A stretch of DNA of 13,920 bases from DATIHF01 sp035480955 (GTDB taxonomy: Bacteria > Patescibacteriota > Microgenomatia > Woykebacterales > RBG-16-39-9b). The notes beneath the pieces are model-generated. The model was not told the DNA's origin. It worked only from the letters and a program-made list of their open reading frames with translations, and ran no database searches. The DNA lies in assembly GCA_035480955.1 (NCBI GenBank), contig DATIHF010000042.1, positions 1 to 13,920 on the forward strand, read 5' to 3'. This document shows, in pieces, positions 6,724-12,906 of this stretch. A program made the position numbers and the translations under genes. How positions within the stretch are numbered: position 1 is the stretch's first letter; every line of letters starts with the position of its first letter.

Positions 6724-6765
6724 CCTCCTTTTGGGTGACTATAGGTTACTACTTTAGCCTGTAAA
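6724..6765 (-). promoter_or_regulatory. Promoter and Shine-Dalgarno of the lipoprotein gene
   Basis: On the minus strand TTTACA (6765-6760), 16-nt spacer, TATAGT (6743-6738), then a short leader with AAGGAGG (6730-6724) 6 nt before the ATG at 6717. Unlike most genes here, this one has a true leader and SD. Confidence 0.6.
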
Positions 6766-6787
6766 AGTCAAATTTTCTCTGTTTTTA

Positions 6788-6796
6788 TGTTATGCT
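6788..6796 (+). promoter_or_regulatory. Extended -10 element before a 24-codon ORF
   Basis: TGtTATGCT, with the -10 hexamer at 6791-6796. The GTG of the small ORF follows after 6 nt. No convincing -35 is present. Confidence 0.35.
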
Positions 6797-6802
6797 TTTA
6801 AA

Positions 6803-6877
6803 GTGAAAAAGAAACTACTTTTTCTCTCAATTTTTTCGTTACTAGTAAATTCTTTTAAAAGTTGGGCTGTCAAATAA
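6803..6877 (+). CDS. Possible 24-aa hydrophobic peptide
   Basis: GTG at 6803 opens a 24-codon ORF ending in TAA at 6875. The product begins with a Lys run (KKK), continues with a hydrophobic stretch (LLFLSIFSLLV) and ends SWAVK, like a bare signal peptide or a small membrane peptide. An extended -10 box lies 6 nt before the GTG, close to the geometry of the real genes around it. An AT-rich hairpin (CAAATAAA 6871-6878 / TTTATTTG 6886-6893) covers the stop. It could also be a decayed gene remnant or chance. It lies just upstream of the response regulator gene. Confidence 0.25.
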   Translation: MKKKLLFLSIFSLLVNSFKSWAVK

Positions 6878-6902
6878 AGCGGTTTTTTTATTTGGCTTTA
6901 AT

Positions 6903-6911
6903 TGCTATAGT
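6903..6911 (+). promoter_or_regulatory. Extended -10 promoter of the response regulator gene
   Basis: TGcTATAGT (hexamer 6906-6911) with the ATG exactly 7 nt further on. The spacer region is AT-rich and no good -35 is seen, which is normal for TG-extended promoters. Confidence 0.55.
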
Positions 6912-6918
6912 TTAACCA

Positions 6919-7305
6919 ATGGATAAAAAAGAGTTCAAAGTTCTCCTCGTTGAGGATGATGACGTTATTCGAGACGTCTACCAGCACTATTTCGAAAAAG
7001 ATAACTTTTCAGTTTATGTGGCCACGACCGGACCAGACGCTATCTCTTATTCCGAGAATCAAACTTTTGATATTATCCTACTAGATGTGATTATTCCAGG
7101 CTATGATGGCTTTACAGTTCTCCGTAAGCTTAAAGAAAACGAGAAAACCGCCAGTATCCCGGTAATGGTACTCACCAATCTCGATGACGACAAATATCTT
7201 CAGAGAGCTTTGAAACTAGGTGCGAATGAATACATGATCAAAGCAAATTCCACTCCGTCTGAGATTCTTCAGCACATGAAAATTCTTTTGAAAGGTAAAA
7301 GTTAG
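6919..7305 (+). CDS. Stand-alone response regulator (REC domain only)
   Basis: A 128-aa CheY-like receiver domain. Seen: the acidic pocket E12-D13-D14, phospho-acceptor D56 in LLDVIIPGYDG, switch T86 in VMVLTN, and K108 in EYMIKAN, so all residues needed for phosphorylation are present. There is no output domain: after helix 5 (EILQHMKILLKG) the protein ends. Such proteins act by binding partners (pilus motors, kinases, phosphorelay). No histidine kinase is in the window, so the partner is encoded elsewhere. The ATG at 6919 is 7 nt past the -10 box with no SD. The TAG stop overlaps the stop of the convergent DUF4352 gene by 4 nt-wide coding ends. Confidence 0.92.
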   Translation: MDKKEFKVLLVEDDDVIRDVYQHYFEKDNFSVYVATTGPDAISYSENQTFDIILLDVIIPGYDGFTVLRKLKENEKTASIPVMVLTNLDDDKYLQRALKLGANEYMIKANSTPSEILQHMKILLKGKS

Positions 7306-7991
7306 AGGGAGAAATCGACCACTACGTTTTGGTAGATGAGTTTGAAGCTTTTCTCACTAGTGGGGACAATGTAAGCTTGATTCAACTTTGTAGTTTCCCC
7401 TGGATTAATAGTATAGAGAGTTGGGGTAGACTGCCCCTCGTAAGCTCCACTTGTGGTGTATTGATTATCTTCGCTGTCTTTCAAACGAAAGTCTGCTTGA
7501 GAATAGCTCAAAGCTTTGTCTTTGGTGTTTCTAAGAGAAACTTTCAATAAAAGGTTTGAGGTCTTGTAATACTCTGAGTCCAGATAAGCTGAATTAGTGG
7601 AAGTTCTTTGGATTACTTTTTTGCTCTCCTCTTTTTGGCTTTCATAAACTTGATCAATCTTGGCTTCTTCAAGTTTGATCGCAATTCCGTTTTTAGCGGT
7701 TCCCTCTTCCCCAAGATTTACTTCGACGACATCAGGGATTTCTTCTTTCTTGGCGACCGCTTCGTCTTTCTTTGCTACCACATCATTTTTAACACTATTT
7801 TGTCCCAAGAAGTAACTTCCAATTATTGCTGCGAGAGCCAACAAAATCCCCAAACTCAGAAAAATAAAGAATTTTGTTTTTTTGAAAGTGATAGTTTTGG
7901 GGGGTTCGGGCTTTGTGGAATCAAGATCCAAGGTCTTAGTTGATTCGGTGGGTGTAGAGCTCTCTATTGGTTTTTGCTCTTCAGTAGGCAT
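7302..7991 (-). CDS. DUF4352-like membrane-anchored surface protein
   Basis: A 229-aa protein. Residues 1-40 are a Pro/Thr/Glu/Lys-rich cytoplasmic segment, 41-63 a membrane helix (FFIFLSLGILLALAAIIGSYF), 64-95 a charged linker with a repeated VAKK, and about 95-229 a beta-sandwich-like domain of the DUF4352 (telokinin-like) type: NLLLKVSLRNTKDKAL, a DxRLKDSEDNQY strand pair, INPGETTKLNQAYIVP and a final KLIYQNVVVDF. Such domains are found on secreted or membrane proteins of Gram-positives and CPR; ligand unknown. ATG 7991 is chosen because a TTGACA-17-AATAAT promoter ends 7 nt before it; an in-frame start at 8027 would lie in the -35 box. It is convergent with the response regulator gene, with no terminator between them. 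Confidence 0.75.
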   Translation of the reverse strand: MPTEEQKPIESSTPTESTKTLDLDSTKPEPPKTITFKKTKFFIFLSLGILLALAAIIGSYFLGQNSVKNDVVAKKDEAVAKKEEIPDVVEVNLGEEGTAKNGIAIKLEEAKIDQVYESQKEESKKVIQRTSTNSAYLDSEYYKTSNLLLKVSLRNTKDKALSYSQADFRLKDSEDNQYTTSGAYEGQSTPTLYTINPGETTKLNQAYIVPTSEKSFKLIYQNVVVDFSL

Positions 7992-7998
7992 TGCGGAT

Positions 7999-8027
7999 AT
8001 TATTGAGTAATTTTTCAAAATTGTCAA
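7999..8027 (-). promoter_or_regulatory. Promoter of the DUF4352 gene, leaderless geometry
   Basis: On the minus strand a consensus TTGACA (8027-8022), 17-nt spacer, AATAAT (8004-7999), then 7 nt to the ATG at 7991. Confidence 0.7.
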
Positions 8028-8075
8028 TTTTTATTTTTGACAAAATATGTAGTTAGAGGTGGGATTAAGGGTCGG

Positions 8076-9275
8076 TTAAACTATGTTTTTCGAGCGGCTT
8101 TCTTTGTAAATATTTCTGCTGACAATCAGGAGCGCTCCAAAACCAAAGAGGAAAGCGACAATGTTAACAAGCACCCCGACTATTCCTAGCAGAGACAGGA
8201 TCCAGAAAATTATTAACCCAAAAAGGAAAGTAATTATCCGCCCCAGCTTCCATTTGAAAAGATCGACTACAAATTTACCTAGCCAGATAATTGCGAAAAT
8301 CCTCGCGAAATAAAGCACTATTGCGTACCAAACTCCGATAATTAGTCCAATCGGGATCCCAATGACAGTAATCAGAAAGGCAATTGCCACAATAGGGATG
8401 GCGATCCAACCAGCAATTCCAATACCCAGCGACAGCCAGTGTTTTTTCCTGATTGTTTCCTGGACTCGGTCATCCAAAGACGGGAAAAGCCAGATCAGGA
8501 TAATTCCGGCCAGTAAAAGTGCTAGGAAATCGACAATTCTTATAAAAAGAGAGATACCTTTTACTGCTGCCGCGATTTCACCAGCTGAAGGTAGGGAGAC
8601 AAAACTTTTGTTAGTAGAAACTGCGATCGGTTCTTTTTTCGTAACCTTACCGCCAACTTTTGCACCTTTGGCCATGGAGACTTTATCTTTACTCCAGTAA
8701 GTCAGATTTCCGGTTATGTCTGCTTTACTACCCAAATGAAACATTCCTACCGCGGCATCAACATTTCCACCAACTTTATTATTAATTGTTAAATTACCTG
8801 ACCCGACTCTAATGTTGGCAGAAACAGGACCATTGATAGTTAGATTCCCTACTCCTCCAACGACTGATCCGCCTATTGTTCCACTTGAAGTAACCTCGAC
8901 ATTTCCTCCTAGGACGGTCAAGTTGTGGTCAACTTTATTAGAAATTGTCACGGTCCCGCCAGCGACTCTCACGTCCCCCGTCACTTCCCCGTCAATCGAA
9001 ACCTGGCCACCGGCAACTAGGAAATCGCCGTTGATTTTCCCATCAAAGGTTACCTGTCCACCAGCGGAGTAGACGTCACCATTCACTGTCCCCGAGATTT
9101 CGTTTCGTTGCCCGGCCGTGAAGTAATCACCTGTGAAGGTTTCCCCCGCCGGTAGAGTGTTTTCTTTTTCAGTATTTACTGGTGCCGGGGTTTGAGTCTC
9201 GGTGTCTTGGGCGTGGACAACTGGGGCTATCGAAAGTAGAGGAAATAAAGCTAGTGTCAGAAGTAACTTCTTCAT
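8076..9275 (-). CDS. Secreted bactofilin-repeat protein with membrane-spanning C-terminus
   Basis: A 399-aa protein in two parts. A signal peptide (MKKLLLTLALF..., likely cleaved after HA at 21-22) and a Thr/Pro/Glu linker lead to about seven repeats of 17-18 residues between residues 58 and 195, with the pattern V-x-G-D-V-x-x-A-G-G-x-V-x-I (for example INGDFLVAGGQVSIDG). This is the beta-helix pattern of bactofilin/polymer-forming proteins. From about residue 243 the chain is hydrophobic, with roughly five membrane segments. The signal peptide puts the repeats outside the cell, unlike the cytoplasmic bactofilins of Caulobacter, so a cell-surface scaffold is the better guess. ATG 9275 is chosen because it opens a clean signal peptide and lies 7 nt past a TTGACA-17-TACTAT promoter; an ATG at 9311 would overlap the -35 box. 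Confidence 0.8.
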   Translation of the reverse strand: MKKLLLTLALFPLLSIAPVVHAQDTETQTPAPVNTEKENTLPAGETFTGDYFTAGQRNEISGTVNGDVYSAGGQVTFDGKINGDFLVAGGQVSIDGEVTGDVRVAGGTVTISNKVDHNLTVLGGNVEVTSSGTIGGSVVGGVGNLTINGPVSANIRVGSGNLTINNKVGGNVDAAVGMFHLGSKADITGNLTYWSKDKVSMAKGAKVGGKVTKKEPIAVSTNKSFVSLPSAGEIAAAVKGISLFIRIVDFLALLLAGIILIWLFPSLDDRVQETIRKKHWLSLGIGIAGWIAIPIVAIAFLITVIGIPIGLIIGVWYAIVLYFARIFAIIWLGKFVVDLFKWKLGRIITFLFGLIIFWILSLLGIVGVLVNIVAFLFGFGALLIVSRNIYKESRSKNIV

Positions 9276-9282
9276 CAAGCCA

Positions 9283-9311
9283 ATAGTATTACTTATAAAA
9301 ACTGCTGTCAA
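9283..9311 (-). promoter_or_regulatory. Promoter of the bactofilin-TM gene, leaderless geometry
   Basis: On the minus strand a consensus TTGACA (9311-9306), exactly 17 nt, TACTAT (9288-9283), then 7 nt to the ATG at 9275. There is no SD. Confidence 0.75.
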
Positions 9312-9386
9312 GAGATTATTTCATTTATCTCGTTGATAATTCTGATATTGCCTGTTCGATGAGCTTAGTAATCAATCATCTTATAG

Positions 9387-9417
9387 AAAACAAAAATCCC
9401 CCAACTTCTTGGAGGAT
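9387..9417 (-). terminator. Intrinsic terminator of rnpB
   Basis: On the minus strand ATCCTCCAA, loop GAAG, TTGGGGGAT (9417-9396; 9 pairs, one G-U), then TTTTTGTTTTC. It begins a few bases past the P1 helix of RNase P RNA. Confidence 0.85.
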
Positions 9418-9424
9418 CTTTGGT

Positions 9425-9804
9425 GTTCAAAGGTAATGAGTAAGCCAGATTCTGTTTCTCGATGGAAATCTATCTAAAGCTGATCAAATTGGTCAACCTT
9501 CCCGCCTATTCGGCGGATGCCCTCGACTTCGGTACTCGACAAGCAGTCTAGTAGCGTACCAATCGGAGGTTACACCAGGGCGGATTGCCCGTTTCATTCT
9601 TGACTCTAAAACTAGGAATCAAGACTCGTCTCTGTTGCTCTCGAAGACTGTTGATTCAGTCTCCGTGTTGCCAAATACTCTAGTTAAATCTTTGGCAACC
9701 ACGAGGCCTTTCGGCTAGCTACTTGCGTAGCTTCCCCTGCTTTGTGGTGTCTGGACTTTCCTCTCTTACTAAAAGTAAAAGTATCCATCCTTCTACCTTT
9801 GAAC
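9425..9804 (-). ncRNA. rnpB: RNase P RNA (M1-like ribozyme), about 380 nt
   Basis: This RNA is the catalytic part of RNase P, which cleaves 5' leaders from tRNA precursors. Seen on the minus strand: the two ends pair perfectly over 11 bp to form P1 (GTTCAAAGGTA at 9804-9794 with TACCTTTGAAC at 9435-9425); the universal CR-I sequence GAGGAAAGTCC (9763-9753); a CR-II/III-like GAGCAACAGAGACGAG; and the 3' conserved block AGAAUCUGGCUUA (9453-9441), a two-base variant of the usual AGAACCCGGCUUA; UAGAU and ACAG elements lie just before it. The overall order is that of bacterial RNase P RNA, probably type A. Helix P15 and its GGU loop, which normally bind the tRNA CCA end, are hard to place. Ends are set by P1 and fit the promoter and terminator positions. 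Confidence 0.93.
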
Positions 9805-9811
9805 GAGGAGT

Positions 9812-9840
9812 ATTTTAGCACAAATGACGCTATTTTTCAA
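9812..9840 (-). promoter_or_regulatory. Promoter of rnpB
   Basis: On the minus strand TTGAAA (9840-9835), 17-nt spacer, TAAAAT (9817-9812) with an extended-10 TG. Helix P1 begins 7 nt further at 9804, which calibrates the -10 to start distance for this genome. Confidence 0.8.
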
Positions 9841-9850
9841 GCTCTAGAGC
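9841..9850. repeat. Perfect 10-bp palindrome between divergent promoters
   Basis: GCTCTAGAGC reads the same on both strands. It touches the -35 of rnpB and lies 10 nt from the -35 of the exchanger gene, so it could be an operator. It may also be chance. Confidence 0.3.
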
Positions 9851-9859
9851 AAGCTGTTG

Positions 9860-9889
9860 TTGTTTAAGAGCCAAAGAATAAGGCATAAT
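9860..9889 (+). promoter_or_regulatory. Promoter of the cation exchanger gene, leaderless geometry
   Basis: TTGTTT (9860-9865), 18-nt spacer, CATAAT (9884-9889), then 7 nt to the ATG at 9897. There is no SD. Confidence 0.5.
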
Positions 9890-9896
9890 TTAGTTA

Positions 9897-10868
9897 ATGG
9901 CTGAGCTCATTATTTTCGTTATTGCTCTCTTTGCTGCTATCCGGGGAGCGGATTGGCTTGGCAAAGCTTCGATAACGGTTGCAAAGAATTATAATGTCCC
10001 CCCTTTTGTCATTGGAGCGACTCTTGTTTCTTTGGCGACGACTCTTCCGGAGCTGACAATTGCTTTCTTTTCTGGAAATGTCAGCAAAAATCCTCTTTAT
10101 GGTTTGGGGGCAGTGCTGGGCTCGCCAATAATCAATCTTGGCTTGATTTTAGGAATATTATTTATTGTTAGCCAGACCCGCCCAGCGCTGGGCTACTACT
10201 CCCGCTCGGTAAATATTTTTATCCTGCTTTCGGTTGCGCTGTTCCTTGTTTCACTTTACCGACCCATTGGTGGGATTGTCAGTGTGATCTTAATTCTTTC
10301 CGGGTTTGCCTACCTCTTTTTAGAATTTACCATCAACCAGAGACAACCAAGTTTTTTTGAAAATTTAGAAAATCGGTTCGAAAAATTTATTAGTTTCTTC
10401 CACCTTGCGGGAGACAAAACACTAGTTTTGGAATTTGTTGCCGGAGCAATGCTTTTGGCCGTCGGGTGTAAATTTCTTGTTGATTCTGGAGTCGCGCTTG
10501 CCAATTCTTTTGGGGTTCATGATTTTTATATTTCTACCATGGTCTTGGCGATTGGGACTTCTCTGCCTGAGTTGTTTACAATGATAAATTCAGTCATGAA
10601 AAAAAGAGTTGGGCTTTCCGCAGGCAATCTGATCGGCGCTTCGGTGATTGATATTACGATTGGGGTTGGACTAGCTACTCTGACTATCCCCACGACTATC
10701 CCTCTTCCTTACGCACTGCTTTTCTTTGTGACCATTATCGCTTTGGGAATTACCTGTTTGATTGCCCTCTTCCGAAATATCTCACTTACTTTAGTGGGGG
10801 GTTTGCTAGTTTCTTTTGCAGTTAGTTTTATAATTCTTCTGACGATTAAGGAATTTGTCAGCTTTTAG
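9897..10868 (+). CDS. CaCA-family sodium/calcium exchanger (YrbG-like)
   Basis: A 323-aa protein with about ten membrane segments that should exchange Ca2+ (or another cation) against Na+ or H+ across the cytoplasmic membrane. The two inverted halves each carry an alpha repeat: GATLVSLATTLPELTIAF at 40-57 and VLAIGTSLPELFTMINS at 216-232, with the ion-binding Glu in each PEL (E52, E225). The downstream helix motifs are GAVLGSPIINLG (71-82) and GNLIGASVIDITIG (243-256); the usual second Asn is Asp here (D252), a change that can bear on ion choice, so the substrate is uncertain. A cytoplasmic loop with charged helices separates the halves (about 148-172). The ATG at 9897 is 7 nt past a -10 box. 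The 3' end overlaps the convergent permease gene by 11 bp. Confidence 0.9.
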   Translation: MAELIIFVIALFAAIRGADWLGKASITVAKNYNVPPFVIGATLVSLATTLPELTIAFFSGNVSKNPLYGLGAVLGSPIINLGLILGILFIVSQTRPALGYYSRSVNIFILLSVALFLVSLYRPIGGIVSVILILSGFAYLFLEFTINQRQPSFFENLENRFEKFISFFHLAGDKTLVLEFVAGAMLLAVGCKFLVDSGVALANSFGVHDFYISTMVLAIGTSLPELFTMINSVMKKRVGLSAGNLIGASVIDITIGVGLATLTIPTTIPLPYALLFFVTIIALGITCLIALFRNISLTLVGGLLVSFAVSFIILLTIKEFVSF

Positions 10869-11868
10869 AGTGGTCAACCAGGTCAACGATAATTAGCTGA
10901 ATGATCGCCGCCACTGGGACTGAAAGCATCGCTCCGACTACTCCAAACAAATTCGCCCCAACTAAAATAGCGACTATTGTCAAAAGAGGATTGATCCCGA
11001 TCACCCCTTGCATGATTTTTGGAACCAGTAGGTTGTTTTCGATTTGTTGTATCAATACATAGAGAACGACTACTCCCAGAGCAACTATCGGTGAAATTGT
11101 AAAAGTAATTATCACCGCCGGAATTGCCGAGAGGATCGGACCGATCACCGGCACTGCCTCCAATAATCCCGCTAGCACCGCCAGTGGCAGAGCGTATTCA
11201 ACTTTTAATAAAGTCAAACCAACAAAAGTCATCACAAAAATGATAAACATGAGGAGTAGCTCACCTTTGAGCCAACCTCCCAACTGGTATTCAACTTTGT
11301 GGGCAAGGTTGGTGACTCTCTCTTTGGGTAACTGAGGGAAAAGTCGAAAAACATTATTTTTTATTTGATCTCTTTCAATCAACATATAGAAACTCAAAAC
11401 TGCAACTGTGAAAAAACTCAATATCACGTTTATCGCGTTGAAAAAGAAACTAACTGAGTTTGAAATGATCGAGTCGATCCGTGCACTGATTAATTTCGCG
11501 ACACTTTCGCTAGAGATTATCGGTAGATTGTTTCTTACAGAAAATCCGTTTATTTCATCAATAAATCTCGGCATTTGGTAAATGAAGTTGCGCATCTGTG
11601 CTACCAACGGGGGAAGAATCAAAAAAATCAGAATTCCGAAAAAGCCAATCAAAATCAGGTAGGAGATGATGGAGGCAATACTTTTATTGACTCCGCGTTT
11701 GTGAAGAGCGTCTGAGAGCTGGGCAAAGCCGGTCATTAAAATATAGGAAACAAGGATAGAAATGAGGATAAAGCGAATTTTCCACGCTAAAACTAAGAGC
11801 AGCAGAAAACCAACAATCTTGAGCACACTACGAAAAGAAATTTCGACTGCGGCAGGCGGCTCTTGCAT
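10858..11868 (-). CDS. AI-2E/PerM family transporter, copy 2
   Basis: A 336-aa polytopic membrane protein. The AI-2E (PerM, UPF0118) family includes E. coli TqsA, tied to autoinducer-2 export, and members acting as Na+/H+ antiporters; the substrate cannot be told from sequence and AI-2 should not be assumed. Seen: two N-terminal TM helices, a pair near 66-90, an amphipathic external-type segment (about 91-140), a cluster of helices from 145, and the C-terminal family signatures LLEAVPVIGPILSAIPA (235-251) and QQIENNLLVPKIM (274-286), ending with INPLLTIVAILVGANLFGVVGAMLSVPVAA. It starts 3 nt after the stop of the first copy, with no SD, so it is probably read as the third gene of the miaA operon. 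It overlaps the exchanger gene tail-to-tail by 11 bp. Confidence 0.88.
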   Translation of the reverse strand: MQEPPAAVEISFRSVLKIVGFLLLLVLAWKIRFILISILVSYILMTGFAQLSDALHKRGVNKSIASIISYLILIGFFGILIFLILPPLVAQMRNFIYQMPRFIDEINGFSVRNNLPIISSESVAKLISARIDSIISNSVSFFFNAINVILSFFTVAVLSFYMLIERDQIKNNVFRLFPQLPKERVTNLAHKVEYQLGGWLKGELLLMFIIFVMTFVGLTLLKVEYALPLAVLAGLLEAVPVIGPILSAIPAVIITFTISPIVALGVVVLYVLIQQIENNLLVPKIMQGVIGINPLLTIVAILVGANLFGVVGAMLSVPVAAIIQLIIVDLVDHSKS

Positions 11869-11871
11869 AAA

Positions 11872-12906
11872 TTAATTAGCTTTTTCCCAGAAGTATTCTA
11901 GCAGAACTTTGCCAGAAACAGCAAAGGGCACTCCGAGTACGAAACCGATCGGTCCGGCGATTGCGCCACCTATCAAAACCGACATTAGAACTAGGAGCGG
12001 GTGGATTCGAGTGAGTCTTCCCAAAACTTGCGGGATGACAAAATAGTCTTCAAATTGTCGAAAGACAAAATAAACAATGACGATGATAAGAGAGAGCATC
12101 ACTGGATCGAGTCCCCAATTATTACTTCCAGTAATAAATGCAACTCCCGCCACAATTGTAGTAGCGATGATTGGTCCAGCAAAGGGGATCAGTTCTAAAA
12201 ATCCGGTTAGTATACCCAGCACAATCGCAAACTTCACCCCCATGATTGTTAGGAAAATAGTGCTAACTGTTGCCATCAAAAGAATTAGGATGATCTGTCC
12301 GCGCAAGTAACCTCCGAGAACAACATTGATCCGACGACCAACCTCTTGGATTTCTTTTTCGCTTTCTTTAGAAAATTTCCTGCCGACTGCTTCAAAAAGT
12401 ATTTTGCCGTCCTTTAGTAAGTAAAAAGCTACTACCCAAAAAATTAGAAAACGAAGCCCGTAACGCACTACTTCGGAGAAAACCGGAAAGAGAGAACCTT
12501 GAAAATGGGCAATTGAGTGGACTGTTGTCTTCAAACTTTCCTCAACAATAGGCTTGAGTCCAAAGTGCTGCCCGGCGATCACAATATCAGGTAAGTTTTG
12601 GAAGGTCTGTGTCCCTAGAGAGTTGATTTCATTAATCTCGGCGGTTAGGTCTCTGGTTTCATTTACCGCCGCGGAAAAAACCCAAACGAAGAAAAATACG
12701 GCTAGTACAAAAAAGCTGAGGTAGAGGAGGATTATCGACCAAATTCTGGGAATTTTTACCCGATGCTCTAGATAATCCACCAGGGGAGAAAAAATATAGG
12801 CAAAGATCCCCGCGAGGATAAAAGGCATCAGGATTGAGCGCGCCAAATACAAAATAAATAAGATTACCCCAAGGGCAATAAAAAATAAAGTTTTTCTTGA
12901 AATCAT
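11872..12906 (-). CDS. AI-2E/PerM family transporter, copy 1
   Basis: A 344-aa protein with the same architecture as the gene after it: N-terminal TM pair, helix pair, soluble segment (about 85-140), then the conserved C-terminal helices with FLELIPFAGPIIA (236-248) and RQFEDYFVIPQVLG (283-296), and IHPLLVLMSVLIGGAIAGPIG. The two copies share motif order but are clearly diverged, so the duplication is old. ATG 12906 is chosen because it makes the classic ATGA overlap with the miaA stop; an in-frame GTG at 12918 would add four residues. No SD is seen, so coupling to miaA translation is likely. The substrate is unknown; a pair of different paralogues may form a hetero-oligomer or serve two substrates (inference). 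Confidence 0.88.
   Translation of the reverse strand: MISRKTLFFIALGVILFILYLARSILMPFILAGIFAYIFSPLVDYLEHRVKIPRIWSIILLYLSFFVLAVFFFVWVFSAAVNETRDLTAEINEINSLGTQTFQNLPDIVIAGQHFGLKPIVEESLKTTVHSIAHFQGSLFPVFSEVVRYGLRFLIFWVVAFYLLKDGKILFEAVGRKFSKESEKEIQEVGRRINVVLGGYLRGQIILILLMATVSTIFLTIMGVKFAIVLGILTGFLELIPFAGPIIATTIVAGVAFITGSNNWGLDPVMLSLIIVIVYFVFRQFEDYFVIPQVLGRLTRIHPLLVLMSVLIGGAIAGPIGFVLGVPFAVSGKVLLEYFWEKAN

Noticed and set aside
7992..8027. An upstream start at 8027 for the DUF4352 gene
   Set aside because: The codon lies in a perfect TTGACA box, and the ATG at 7991 has the expected spacing from the -10.
8362..9072. Two open frames on the plus strand (112 and 86 codons)
   Set aside because: Both are opposite the bactofilin-TM gene, and the second mirrors its repeats as a Pro/Thr-rich run. 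No signals support them.
8900..9110. DNA repeats or a CRISPR-like array
   Set aside because: The similarity comes from the protein repeat of the bactofilin domain; units are not identical and have no spacers.
9276..9311. ATG at 9311 as the start of the bactofilin-TM gene
   Set aside because: It overlaps a perfect -35 box and would spoil the signal peptide that begins at 9275.
9312..9331. Inverted repeat GAGAT/ATCTC as a terminator
   Set aside because: Only 5 bp with a long AT loop and no T tract; it lies upstream of the bactofilin-TM promoter.
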